NCBI GenBank assembly: GCA_003978865.1
Contig: QNXS01000036.1
Span: forward strand, 1-36,360
Source of the DNA: Archaeoglobus sp.
GTDB lineage: Archaea > Halobacteriota > Archaeoglobi > Archaeoglobales > Archaeoglobaceae
Length of the DNA stretch: 36,360 nucleotides
Reading direction: 5' to 3'
The notes under the pieces: generated by a model
What the model was told of the DNA's origin: nothing
What the model saw: only the letters and a program-made list of their open reading frames with translations
The model's database searches: none
Made by a program: the position numbers and the translations under genes
Shown: piece by piece, positions 28,757-36,360 of the stretch
Numbering within the stretch: position 1 is the first letter of the stretch
Layout of the letters: the number at the start of each line of letters is the position of its first letter

Positions 28757-29758
28757 TTATTTAAGGATTTCGTAATTTTTTATCTCCAGCCTCCTCAAAA
28801 CTTCAGAAGCCTTGATAATTTCATAAATACTAACCTTCTCCATACGTGTATGACAGATTTCAAGCTTTCCCGGACCAAAAACAGCAACATCCCATCCCGC
28901 ATTATTCAGATTTACAGCATCAGTCCATGATGGCATGCAAGCTCTTTCTAACTTTATTCCTGCGGTAATTACAGCATTCTCAAGAATCTTAGCCACCTTA
29001 TGAGAAACAAACGGATTTGAAACTTCCAAAATCCTTGCTTTTCCATATTTCTCTAAGGTTTCAAGGAGTTCAAGTAGAGGTAATGGTTTTTCTGGTAGCA
29101 AGTACTCAGCTTTCAGGTAGCAGGAGTTAGGTATGGCGTAAATGTTTTCTGGAGCTGATTTAGCCTGCAGCAGATTTAGAAATGCTCCATTTTTTTCTCC
29201 AATTTTTCTGAGTTCTTCAATTAAATCCAATGCTTTTTCTATAGCATTCTCACCTGCCCAAGGAGTTGAGCCGTGAGCTTGTTTTCCTTCAATTTCAATT
29301 GAGAACTCAACTACTCCCCAGTGCTTGGAACAAATTTTTAGTTCTGTTGGTTCCATCACAACAGCCATACTTGGAGGTTTGCCCTCAACAAATTTTTTAG
29401 AGCCAAAACCTGATTCCTCCTCATCAACAAAGAGAGCACAGTTGAAATTTTTTCTTCCACTCTCCAACGCCAAAAGTATTGCAGCTATGCTTGCCTTATC
29501 GTCAGCTACTCCAGTCCCATAACAGAATTCACCATCAAAACTGAAGTTTACCTGTTTTTCCACAGTATCCATGTGAGCTGTTACCCAAATATCAGCTCCA
29601 AAATCAAGAACAACGTTCCCGACACTGTCAACTTTCGGAGAGTAGTTTAGATTTTTAAGATAGGACACTATGTACTCAGACAGTTCCTCTTCATATCCAG
29701 AAGGAGACGGAATTTTCACAAGTTCCTTCAAAAGCTCCAATGCTTTTGATGCCAGCAT
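28757..29758 (-). CDS. M20-family metallopeptidase/deacylase (ArgE/DapE/LysK type)
   Basis: A 333-residue di-zinc hydrolase. Metal and catalytic residues are His62 and Asp64 in TAHMDTV, Asp86 in GTGVADDKAS, the Glu pair 114-115 in DEEESGFG, Glu136 in MEPTEL, and a C-terminal His in EICHTRMEK. The lid domain has EGKQAHGSTPWAGENAI. Size and motifs fit archaeal LysK-type enzymes that release lysine or ornithine from a LysW carrier, but no LysW or lysine-pathway genes adjoin it, so a general aminoacyl or peptide substrate is possible. A TATTAAAAG box about 26 bp upstream of the ATG suggests a leaderless transcript that could continue into the PhoU/RCK_C gene. Confidence 0.88.
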   Translation of the reverse strand: MLASKALELLKELVKIPSPSGYEEELSEYIVSYLKNLNYSPKVDSVGNVVLDFGADIWVTAHMDTVEKQVNFSFDGEFCYGTGVADDKASIAAILLALESGRKNFNCALFVDEEESGFGSKKFVEGKPPSMAVVMEPTELKICSKHWGVVEFSIEIEGKQAHGSTPWAGENAIEKALDLIEELRKIGEKNGAFLNLLQAKSAPENIYAIPNSCYLKAEYLLPEKPLPLLELLETLEKYGKARILEVSNPFVSHKVAKILENAVITAGIKLERACMPSWTDAVNLNNAGWDVAVFGPGKLEICHTRMEKVSIYEIIKASEVLRRLEIKNYEILK

Positions 29759-29762
29759 TGTA

Positions 29763-29789
29763 ATTTTTTAAACCATTAGGTATTAAAAG
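29763..29789. promoter_or_regulatory. Interlocking divergent promoters for the M20 peptidase and GNAT genes
   Basis: Only 36 bp separate the two divergent starts. TATTAAAAG (29781-29789), read on minus, lies 26 bp before the peptidase ATG. TTTTTTAAACC (29763-29773), read on plus, lies 26 bp before the GNAT GTG at 29795. Each TATA box therefore sits within the other gene's initiation region. Inferred from spacing. Confidence 0.45.
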
Positions 29790-29794
29790 CTGCT

Positions 29795-30352
29795 GTGCTT
29801 AGAATACACATTAGAAATGCCACACCAGAGGATTGTGATGAATTTGTGGAATGTTATATAAAAGCATATAGAGGAATGGAAATTTACGCATACAAGTCAA
29901 AGAGAGAAATAAAACGCTACTTTCGCTGGCTTATAAAAAGAGACAGGCAGGGTGTTTTTTCAGCAGACATTTTAATTAATAATATTGAAAATAATATTGA
30001 AAATATTAAAAATACTAATAATATTAAAAATTACTTTGATAAAAATCACTTTGATCAGATTTATTTGAAAAACGCTGGCTTTCTTGCCTGCGACTCTGAA
30101 TGGTTTAGCAGGTATGAAGAAAAAATTGTTTGTGAAATTCACGAAATATTCGTCAATCCGGAATGGAGAGGTATCGGTATTGGCAGTACGCTCATGAACA
30201 AAACTATTGAGTACGCCTCAGAAAAAAAACGGGATATACTGGAGCTGTGGGTCGGAGAGAAAAACTACAGAGCAATAGCGTTTTATCAAAAATTTGGTTT
30301 TGAAGTGAAGGATAGAGCAAACCACTGGTTAAGAATGACCAAATTTATTTAG
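29795..30352 (+). CDS. GNAT-family N-acetyltransferase with an Asn-rich insertion
   Basis: A 185-residue GNAT acyltransferase with a GTG start. The acetyl-CoA loop is visible as EIFVNPEWRGIGIGSTLM (about 135-152), followed by EYASEKKRDILELWVGEKN, AIAFYQKFGF and a final strand. An N-terminal IRNATPEDCDEFVECYIKAY is typical. Residues about 61-90 form an Asn-, Ile- and Lys-rich segment between strands 2 and 3 that is encoded by AT-rich direct repeats and looks inserted. The frame remains open through it. The substrate (small molecule or protein N-terminus) cannot be told from sequence. It converges with the ATP synthase operon. Confidence 0.85.
   Translation: MLRIHIRNATPEDCDEFVECYIKAYRGMEIYAYKSKREIKRYFRWLIKRDRQGVFSADILINNIENNIENIKNTNNIKNYFDKNHFDQIYLKNAGFLACDSEWFSRYEEKIVCEIHEIFVNPEWRGIGIGSTLMNKTIEYASEKKRDILELWVGEKNYRAIAFYQKFGFEVKDRANHWLRMTKFI
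29978..30031 (+). repeat. AT-rich direct repeats within the GNAT gene
   Basis: AATAATATTGAA occurs twice in tandem (29978-30001). AATATTAAAAAT then occurs at 30002-30013 and again at 30020-30031. The tract encodes NNIENNIE, then NIKN, TN and NIKN. All units are multiples of three, so length changes would keep the frame. This fits slipped-strand expansion within a surface loop. Confidence 0.7.
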
Positions 30353-30362
30353 TCAAATACTT

Positions 30363-30379
30363 CCAATTGTTAAAAAAAA
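30363..30379 (-). terminator. T-run terminator of the ATP synthase operon
   Basis: Directly after the atpD stop codon, the minus strand reads TTTTTTTTAACAATTGG. An eight-T run immediately behind the last gene is a typical archaeal terminator, placed in the 27-bp gap before the convergent GNAT gene ends. Confidence 0.55.
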
Positions 30380-31054
30380 TTAAGCTGCTGTCTCTGCCTT
30401 CTCTTTCTCAGCAGCTTTGGCAACTTCCTCTTTCTGAGCCATCTTTGATTTGATCTTCTTCAATCTGATTATATTTTCCCTGTCCTGTTCTTCAAGCTTA
30501 AAGGTTATATATTTAGCAGCTTCTTTCATGCTCGGTATAACCCTATATTCCAGAGCATTAACTCTCCTCTTTGTTCTCTCAATCTCCTCTATCAACCTCT
30601 TTACTGTTGTTTCGATTTCAGCAACTTCAAGTATTGCATCAACAAGCTCTTCGTAAGCAGCAACAGCTTCATCTATCCTTGCTGTTGTGGCAATAACACC
30701 GTATTCTCTCTCTGTAACTTTTCTTCTGATTTTCTCCCTCTTCACTACCGGAACAACAACACCCATTATGTTTTTCTTCTTTATAGTAAAAGTTGGTTCG
30801 CACTGACATGATATAGCAACAGACTTTACCGCAAGAACACCATCGACAGCTTTTGCAAGAGTTATTTTCTCATTAGCCTTGCTATACTTTTCAACCATTC
30901 CTCCAATTACTTCCTTAGCCTCTTCGAGTATTTCTCTGAATTCCATTATTAACCCATCTCTTTTCATCTTAAGCAGTGCATGACCTCTTGTAGCCATCTT
31001 TATTCTCCTCTTGAGTTTTATCAACTCCATTCTCGTTGGTTTTATTTCAGCCAT
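30380..31054 (-). CDS. atpD: A-type ATP synthase subunit D
   Basis: The central-shaft subunit linking the A3B3 head to the rotor. The 224-residue product starts MAEIKPTRMELIKLKRRIKMATRGHALLK, with the conserved N-terminal helix, and has the antiparallel C-terminal helix IEEIERTKRRVNALEYRVIP. Both helices form the coiled-coil axle. GAGGGAT lies about five bases before the ATG. It is the last gene of the operon, 54 bp after atpB; the gap is very AT-rich. The acidic/Ala tail (EKEKAETAA) is unremarkable. Confidence 0.96.
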   Translation of the reverse strand: MAEIKPTRMELIKLKRRIKMATRGHALLKMKRDGLIMEFREILEEAKEVIGGMVEKYSKANEKITLAKAVDGVLAVKSVAISCQCEPTFTIKKKNIMGVVVPVVKREKIRRKVTEREYGVIATTARIDEAVAAYEELVDAILEVAEIETTVKRLIEEIERTKRRVNALEYRVIPSMKEAAKYITFKLEEQDRENIIRLKKIKSKMAQKEEVAKAAEKEKAETAA

Positions 31055-31108
31055 TGCTATCCCTCATTATTATTTTTTATATTTTTTATTTTATTATATT
31101 AAAAAAAG

Positions 31109-32521
31109 TCAGGCTGCAGCTTCAGCAGCCTCAACTTTCGTTTCACCCTTCTTCTTGTAAGCAGGATGATACTTCTCAATGTACTTCTTCTCGATCTTTG
31201 TCAGCTCACTTTCAGGTAGCATGGCTAAGAGCTCCCATCCAAGATCAAGTGTGTATTCGATATCTCTGTCTTCATACTTGCCCTGCTGAACAAATCTCTT
31301 CTCGAATTCATCGGCAAATCTTAGGAATTTTCTATCTCTTTCAGATAGAGCCTCTTCACCGACTATGGCAACAAGACCTCTTAGGTCAACACCTTCTGCG
31401 TAAGCCGCATACATCTGGTCGTTCCACTGGACATGGTCATCTCTTGTCATTCCCTCACCAATACCTTCCTTCATAAGTCTGCTTAGGGATGGTAAAACAT
31501 CTATTGGCGGGTAAATTCCCTTTGCATGCAGTTCTCTACTAAGGACAATCTGCCCCTCTGTTATATATCCTGTAAGATCAGGTATTGGATGTGTTATATC
31601 GTCTCCGGGCATTGTTAGAATCGGGAACTGGGTAATTGTACCCTTTCTACCTCTAATTCTTCCAGCTCTTTCGTATATCGTTGCAAGATCAGTATACATA
31701 TAGCCCGGATAACCTCTTCTACCGGGGACTTCTTCTCTTGCAGCCGACATCTCTCTCAGAGCTTCACAGTAGTTGGTCATGTCTGTCAGTATAACTAAGA
31801 CGTGCAAGTCGTACTCGTAAGCAAGGAATTCAGCAGCAGTAAGAGCCATTCTTGGAGTGAGAATCCTTTCTATAGCCGGATCATCAGCTAAGTTCAGGAA
31901 AACTACGGCTCTCTCAAGAGCTCCTGTTCTCTCAAAGTCCTTCATAAACTGGTAAGCTTCCTCATGCGTGATACCCATAGCAGCAAATATAACTGCAAAC
32001 TCTTCACCCCCACCTCTGACCTTAGCCTGTCTCGCTATCTGCAATGCAATGTCATTGTGAGGTAATCCAGAACCGCTGAATATAGGCAGTTTCTGACCTC
32101 TAACAAGTGTGTTCATACCATCTATAGCAGAAATACCTGTCTGTATAAATTCTCTCGGATACTGCCTAGCATAGGGGTTTATGGCAGCACCTATTATTTC
32201 TCTTCTCTCTTCTGGAACTATTTTCGGACCACCATCTATTGGGTCTCCGCTACCAGAAAGAACCCTTCCAAGCATATCCTTTGAACAAGGTAGCCTGACT
32301 ATATCTCCTGTAAACCTCACAGTAGATGAGGAATCTATACCTCTCGTACCCTCAAAGACCTGAACTACAACAACTTCCTTTGATGTATCAAGAACCTGTC
32401 CTCTCTTAACACTCCCATCCGGCAAGGTAATCGTAACAAGCTCACCAAAACCCACAGGCTCTGTCTTCTCAACAAATATCAGGGGTCCAGCAATCTTGTT
32501 TATCGTCTTATACTCCTTCAT
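31109..32521 (-). CDS. atpB: A-type ATP synthase subunit B
   Basis: The regulatory, non-catalytic nucleotide-binding subunit of the A3B3 hexamer. It carries the degenerate P-loop region [10 protein letters not shown] in place of a Walker A GKT, as expected for subunit B, and the signature [22 protein letters not shown]. From the ATG at 32521 the product has 470 residues; GTG codons at 32530 and 32527 could add three or two residues. GGTGGTGG lies directly upstream of the ATG and serves as ribosome site. The C-terminus ends in an Ala/Glu-rich tail. It follows atpA after about 50 bp. Confidence 0.97.
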   Translation of the reverse strand: MKEYKTINKIAGPLIFVEKTEPVGFGELVTITLPDGSVKRGQVLDTSKEVVVVQVFEGTRGIDSSSTVRFTGDIVRLPCSKDMLGRVLSGSGDPIDGGPKIVPEERREIIGAAINPYARQYPREFIQTGISAIDGMNTLVRGQKLPIFSGSGLPHNDIALQIARQAKVRGGGEEFAVIFAAMGITHEEAYQFMKDFERTGALERAVVFLNLADDPAIERILTPRMALTAAEFLAYEYDLHVLVILTDMTNYCEALREMSAAREEVPGRRGYPGYMYTDLATIYERAGRIRGRKGTITQFPILTMPGDDITHPIPDLTGYITEGQIVLSRELHAKGIYPPIDVLPSLSRLMKEGIGEGMTRDDHVQWNDQMYAAYAEGVDLRGLVAIVGEEALSERDRKFLRFADEFEKRFVQQGKYEDRDIEYTLDLGWELLAMLPESELTKIEKKYIEKYHPAYKKKGETKVEAAEAAA

Positions 32522-32571
32522 CTCCACCACCTTTTTTACAAACTAAAAATAAACCAATAAATAAATCAAAT

Positions 32572-34317
32572 TTACTCACCCAGCAGAGCGGACTTTATCT
32601 TGTTCATAGCTTCCTCCATAGCTGCTTTGTAGTTTTCTTCGAATTTCGCTCTTGCAAACTCTTCTTTGCCCGGAACTTCGAGTATCTCATCAATAAGCTT
32701 GCCCTGATCAAGTGCCTTGTAGAACCAGTCGTTTAGTGTCTTTATTGCCTTTAATAAATCATACTGCTTCTGTGGTGAACAGTATGAATCGACTGGATGG
32801 TATGCATACTGCTGAAGGAAGACTTCTCTGATTAGTCTTGCAACTTCAAGCAAAACTCTCTGAGATTCGGGCAGAGCATCACTGCCAACGAGCTGAACTA
32901 TTTCCTGAAGGTTTGCTTCTTCTTGTAGAACTTCCATAGCCCACCTTCTCAACTCACCCCAATCAGGAGCTACGTTCTGTTCATACCACTCTTTAAGTGT
33001 GTCAACGTACAGGCTGTAGCTCTGAAGCCAGTTTATAGCAGGGAAGTGTCTCCTTGCAGCAAGTTTTGCATCAAGAGCCCAGAAAACTTTTACTATTCTA
33101 AGCGTGTTCTGAGTTACCGGTTCACTAAAGTCCCCACCGGGCGGTGAAACTGCTCCTACAACTGTAACACTTCCAACTTCTCCACAGAGTGTCTTGACTC
33201 TTCCAGCTCTTTCATAGAATTCTGCAATTCTCGATGCCAGATATGCCGGATATCCTTCCTCACCCGGCATCTCCTCAAGTCTTCCTGAGATTTCCCTCAT
33301 TGCCTCTGCCCATCTGCTTGTTGAATCAGCCATAATGCTGACGTCATAACCCATATCCCTGAAGTACTCTGCAATCGTAATTCCAGTGTAAACCGAAGCT
33401 TCTCTTGCAGCAACAGGCATGTTAGAAGTATTTGCTATTAAAACTGTTCTTTCCATTAGCGGCTTTCCACTTCTTGGATCTATAAGCTCAGGGAATTCTT
33501 CAAGAACTTCAGTCATCTCGTTTCCTCTTTCACCGCATCCAATGTAAACAACTATTCTAGCATCACTCCACTTAGCAAGCTGGTGCTGTGTAACAGTTTT
33601 ACCTGAACCAAATGGTCCGGGAATCGCAGCAGTACCTCCCTTTGCAACTGGGAACATCGTATCCAATATTCTCTGACCGGTTATGAGGGGTATTACTGGA
33701 GGTAACTTTTCCTGATACGGCCTTGCTTCTCTAACTGGCCACTTGTGGTACATCTTTAGTTCCGTTCCATCATCAAGAACGGCAATTGTATCCTCAACTG
33801 TAAAACTTCCATCGTAAATTTCTGTTATTGTTCTCTCTCCAAGTTTTGGAGGTGCAAGAATTTTGTGTTCCACAAGCTCGGATTCCTGCACAATTCCTAT
33901 TATATCTCCACCTTTTATCTTATCACCTTTCTTAACTATTGGCTTAAAATCCCACTTCTGGTTTCTGTCCAGTCCGGGAACGTGAATGCCTCTGCTTATG
34001 AAGTCTCCACTTGCCTCTTTTAGGGCTGGGAGAGGTCTCTGAACACCATCGTAGAATGACTTTATAAGTCCCGGTCCAAGTTCGACGCTGAGTGGCATTC
34101 CAGTATTTTCAACCCTATCTCCGGGTTTTATACCAGAAGTGTCCTCGTAAACTTGTACGAGTGTCTTGTTGCCGACTATACCCACAACTTCGCCCATTAG
34201 CCCCTCTTCTCCAACATAGCAGACATCATACATCCTCGGTGATATTCCTTCTGCCACTACAAGAGGTCCCGAAACCCTATAAACTTCACCAACTTTACCT
34301 GCAGTTTTCACTTCCAT
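32572..34317 (-). CDS. atpA: A-type ATP synthase catalytic subunit A
   Basis: The catalytic subunit that makes or hydrolyses ATP. The 581-residue protein has Walker A GPFGSGKT (234-241), preceded by the archaeal-type non-homologous insertion region (about 115-200). The Walker B-type segment is [20 protein letters not shown], followed by [27 protein letters not shown]. Length is normal and the P-loop is uninterrupted, so there is no intein. The start overlaps the end of atpF by 10 bp, indicating coupled translation. Confidence 0.98.
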   Translation of the reverse strand: MEVKTAGKVGEVYRVSGPLVVAEGISPRMYDVCYVGEEGLMGEVVGIVGNKTLVQVYEDTSGIKPGDRVENTGMPLSVELGPGLIKSFYDGVQRPLPALKEASGDFISRGIHVPGLDRNQKWDFKPIVKKGDKIKGGDIIGIVQESELVEHKILAPPKLGERTITEIYDGSFTVEDTIAVLDDGTELKMYHKWPVREARPYQEKLPPVIPLITGQRILDTMFPVAKGGTAAIPGPFGSGKTVTQHQLAKWSDARIVVYIGCGERGNEMTEVLEEFPELIDPRSGKPLMERTVLIANTSNMPVAAREASVYTGITIAEYFRDMGYDVSIMADSTSRWAEAMREISGRLEEMPGEEGYPAYLASRIAEFYERAGRVKTLCGEVGSVTVVGAVSPPGGDFSEPVTQNTLRIVKVFWALDAKLAARRHFPAINWLQSYSLYVDTLKEWYEQNVAPDWGELRRWAMEVLQEEANLQEIVQLVGSDALPESQRVLLEVARLIREVFLQQYAYHPVDSYCSPQKQYDLLKAIKTLNDWFYKALDQGKLIDEILEVPGKEEFARAKFEENYKAAMEEAMNKIKSALLGE

Positions 34318-34607
34318 AGGTCAACACCTATTGCCCTTCTTATTTTCTCCCTCAATTCCTCTACACCTGCTTCTCCGCCCACCTTAACAAAGGTGGGTTC
34401 TAAACTTTCTTCAACTCTAATTTTAACATGTATTGGCAAATTCTTATAAAAATCATACTTTATTACAACTATACCCTTCTTCCCGAGCAAGCCCTCAACT
34501 ATTTCAGGTAGCTTTTCCTCATCCTCAACGTCTATAACATCCCGTATTCCGACAAGTCTGAACCCTATATTGAAATCCGGATCTCCAACAACTACTAAAT
34601 GACTCAT
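34308..34607 (-). CDS. atpF: A-type ATP synthase subunit F
   Basis: A 99-residue Rossmann-like subunit of the central stalk that affects ATP hydrolysis. It shows [20 protein letters not shown], then [17 protein letters not shown]. Its start overlaps the atpC stop by 4 bp and its end overlaps atpA by 10 bp. Position between C and A is the conserved archaeal order. Confidence 0.93.
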   Translation of the reverse strand: MSHLVVVGDPDFNIGFRLVGIRDVIDVEDEEKLPEIVEGLLGKKGIVVIKYDFYKNLPIHVKIRVEESLEPTFVKVGGEAGVEELREKIRRAIGVDLWK

Positions 34608-35620
34608 ACCATCACCAGCTGTTCTTCTATTGCTTCATTTGGCAGATTTTCCCATTTACCCCATCCAATAACCCTCAAGTTGTCAACTTCTATTTTCTTT
34701 AGACACATATAGTGCAGCACTGGCAGTATTGAGAGTGGGTAATAATCGGCTTTCCTTGCAACTTCCTCCATCCATACACTGTCAAGTTTGATCTCAACTT
34801 TTGAAAAGCTGTCTTCAATTTCTATTTCCTTCCAGAACCAGTACCCCTCCATAGCTTTGAGCAGTTCATCGAGCGGCATGGATGCAAGTTTTCTGGCCTC
34901 ATCCAAGTTAAGCTGGTAACCACCGGGAATTATTTTCTCCGCAATTGTATCGGGAGGTACGTCATCAATCTTTAATCTGAGTATTGTTTTTATGTTCTTT
35001 ATATCTATTTCCTTCTTTATAAAGTCCACAAACAGCTTCAGCGGTTGATCGGATGGTCTCATGCTAATTATACGGGAATAGTAGATCTTGTAGAGTTCAT
35101 CCTCTATTTGTCCTATTGGTTCCTGCCCAACTTTTGAGAGTACTTCATAGTAAGGTGTCCTATCAAAGGCTTTCACGATCTCATCAACCTCTTTGGCTGT
35201 AAGAGCTTTGTAGAAGTCGTAGCTGAACTCACCTACGGGCACAAGTGTTTCTTCAATTTCCTCAGGTGATACATTTGCAAGTTTACCCCTGAGTATGTTT
35301 ATTATATTCCAGATGTCCCACCTCTTCAGGTATTCAAAAACAAGTTCCTTTGCAGCACCAAAAGAGACATCAAGGATTCTCTTATATTTTCTGAAGAGAT
35401 GCAAAGAGAGTGCATAGTCGATGAGCCTTGGCCCAGAGTACTTGTAAGATAGCTCGTCGATTTCTTTCTTGTATTCTGATTCCTCAAGATACCTAACGAT
35501 TTCATTAAAATCCATATTGAGGAGTTTTCGGAATTCCTCTTTTGGTATCAGGCTTCTCTTCATCACCTTTACTCTTGCAACTATGTACGCCCACTGGGAC
35601 TTCTTACCGAGTGTCAGCAT
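34604..35620 (-). CDS. atpC: A-type ATP synthase subunit C
   Basis: The funnel-shaped subunit (338 residues) that couples the membrane ring to the central stalk; related to V-ATPase subunit d. It is all-helical, with three similar units containing the repeated LLNMDFNEIVRYLEES-type segment, and conserved LKIDDVPPDTIAEKIIPGG. GGAGTGATC before the ATG at 35620 gives a strong ribosome site that lies across the end of atpE. There are six bases between atpE and atpC. Confidence 0.95.
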   Translation of the reverse strand: MLTLGKKSQWAYIVARVKVMKRSLIPKEEFRKLLNMDFNEIVRYLEESEYKKEIDELSYKYSGPRLIDYALSLHLFRKYKRILDVSFGAAKELVFEYLKRWDIWNIINILRGKLANVSPEEIEETLVPVGEFSYDFYKALTAKEVDEIVKAFDRTPYYEVLSKVGQEPIGQIEDELYKIYYSRIISMRPSDQPLKLFVDFIKKEIDIKNIKTILRLKIDDVPPDTIAEKIIPGGYQLNLDEARKLASMPLDELLKAMEGYWFWKEIEIEDSFSKVEIKLDSVWMEEVARKADYYPLSILPVLHYMCLKKIEVDNLRVIGWGKWENLPNEAIEEQLVMV

Positions 35621-35626
35621 GGCTGA

Positions 35627-36193
35627 TCACTCCCCGAATAGTATTTTTGAGACTTCGCTCATCTTGTTCTCGTAAACCTGAGCGAGGAGGTCATCAAATG
35701 TCAGGTTTATCCTCACCTCCCCATCTGTACTCTCAAGAATTACTCCACCAAGACAGTCTATGTTGCCTCCATATCTGTAACCTTTTTTACCCGAAATTAC
35801 CTCTCTAACTGCATTTTCGTCATCTTTGTTGGAGTAAACTACAGCTTCCTCAAGTTCACAGCTATCTATTAGCTTGCTAAGCAATCTCTTCTTTTCTTCT
35901 GGATCCATTTTCTTTATTCTGTCTTCCACAAGTTTAAAAACTTCTTCAAGTACTTCTTTCCTCTTATTAAGGAGTAATCTTTTCATTTCCAAATTTACGC
36001 TTGAAATCTCCTGCCTTCTGTATCTCTCCGCTTCCTTCTCCGCATCCTCCCTTGCTTTATTGATTATCTCCTCAGCCTCAGCTTTTGCTTCAGCTATTAT
36101 CTCCTCAGCCTCAGCTTTTGCTTCATTGATTATTTGTTGAACCTGTTCTCCGCCTTTCTTCTGTATCTCCTCGATTACTACTTCAAGTGGCAT
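35627..36193 (-). CDS. atpE: A-type ATP synthase subunit E
   Basis: A peripheral-stalk subunit of 188 residues. The N-terminal half is one long coiled-coil helix (INEAKAEAEEIIAEAKAEAE onward through about residue 65), which pairs with subunit H in the right-handed stator coil. The C-terminal half is the globular part contacting the head (GGVILESTDGEVRINLTFDDLLAQ). The coil shows an 11-residue (hendecad) repeat that is also repeated at DNA level. It lies 18 bp downstream of atpK. Confidence 0.95.
   Translation of the reverse strand: MPLEVVIEEIQKKGGEQVQQIINEAKAEAEEIIAEAKAEAEEIINKAREDAEKEAERYRRQEISSVNLEMKRLLLNKRKEVLEEVFKLVEDRIKKMDPEEKKRLLSKLIDSCELEEAVVYSNKDDENAVREVISGKKGYRYGGNIDCLGGVILESTDGEVRINLTFDDLLAQVYENKMSEVSKILFGE
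36063..36125 (-). repeat. 33-bp tandem repeat within atpE
   Basis: The unit beginning at 36063 repeats at 36096, with the first 30 bases identical. It encodes two successive 11-residue units (AKAEAEEII plus two) of the stator coil. One unit equals one hendecad, so duplication lengthens the coil in phase. Confidence 0.8.
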
Positions 36194-36211
36194 ACCTACC
36201 GCCCCACAAGT

Positions 36212-36360
36212 TTACTTGAACGCGAACATCAGTATGAACGATATGACCAGACCGAATATGACGATTGTCTCTGGCAGAACTGTGAACAGTATACCGAGAC
36301 CGAAGAAGCCCCTGTCTTCCGCTGTAGCTCCTACTGCAGCAGCACCTATACCGCTTTCAC
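36212..36360 (-). CDS. atpK: A-type ATP synthase subunit K (rotor c subunit), partial
   Basis: Only the last 49 codons are inside the window; the 5' part continues beyond the right edge. The visible end reads GIGAAAVGATAEDRGFFGLG, then ILFTVLPETIVIFGLVISFI and LMFAFK. Glu within LPETIVIFG is the ion-carrying carboxylate in the final membrane helix. The preceding loop lies between the two last helices. It is the proteolipid ring subunit that carries protons or sodium. Ion type cannot be decided from this fragment. Confidence 0.93.
   Translation of the reverse strand, partial: ESGIGAAAVGATAEDRGFFGLGILFTVLPETIVIFGLVISFILMFAFK

Noticed and set aside
32572-34317. Possible intein in the catalytic subunit of the ATP synthase
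   Set aside because: Length (581 residues) is normal and the P-loop is continuous, so no insertion is present.
36063-36125. Repeat array resembling a CRISPR fragment
   Set aside because: The two copies are directly tandem without spacers and encode an in-frame coiled-coil repeat of subunit E.

Overview
The window is archaeal and most likely comes from a member of the Archaeoglobales. The evidence is an A-type ATP synthase operon, elongation factor 1-alpha next to ribosomal protein S10, an Sm-like protein closely resembling the second Archaeoglobus Sm protein (SmAP2), a TIGR00296/AMMECR1 protein, class III (pilin-type) signal peptides, TATA boxes about 26 nt before leaderless starts, and a G+C-rich rRNA operon (a hyperthermophile trait) set in AT-rich protein genes. 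The 16S 3' end carries anti-Shine-Dalgarno CCTCC, and genes inside operons often have GGTG or GGAGG motifs. The species cannot be fixed from the sequence alone.

Layout. Positions 1-3113 (minus) hold four overlapping genes for small secreted proteins with pilin-type signals. The last continues past the window edge and carries a possible von Willebrand A (VWA) motif. Next come an Lhr-type helicase (minus) and, divergent from it, a secreted Lon-like Ser/Lys protease with a C-terminal PGF-type sorting signal. After a gene-poor AT-rich stretch (7827-8167) come rpsJ and tuf (minus), then an AMMECR1 protein and a TPR protein (plus), and asd (minus).

The rRNA operon (13433-18356, minus) runs promoter, structured leader, 16S, tRNA-Ala(TGC), 23S. 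No 5S gene is visible beside it. Both rRNAs are enclosed by long stems, and each stem contains a complete bulge-helix-bulge splice motif. Upstream of it on the minus strand are a LeuA/CimA-family synthase, a nucleotidyltransferase and cutA. A site-2 protease and a Trm5-like methyltransferase follow on plus, then a sugar-nucleotide epimerase on minus. The epimerase shares a compact two-way promoter and a 14-bp palindrome with the SmAP2 gene. SmAP2 is followed by a Cys-rich winged-helix protein, aroE, an inositol monophosphatase/FBPase-family gene and nadK (plus). A duplicated PhoU/RCK_C protein and an M20 peptidase follow (minus), then a GNAT acetyltransferase with an Asn-rich insertion (plus).

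The right end (30380-36360, minus) is the archaeal ATP synthase operon in the canonical order K-E-C-F-A-B-D, with K cut by the window edge. Most content is housekeeping: translation, rRNA and tRNA processing, amino-acid and cofactor synthesis, and energy conservation. The less explained parts are the pilin-like cluster, the PGF-tailed Lon-like protease, the SmAP2/Cys-cluster regulator pair, the rRNA leader folds and a possible gene remnant near 8.0-8.16 kb.
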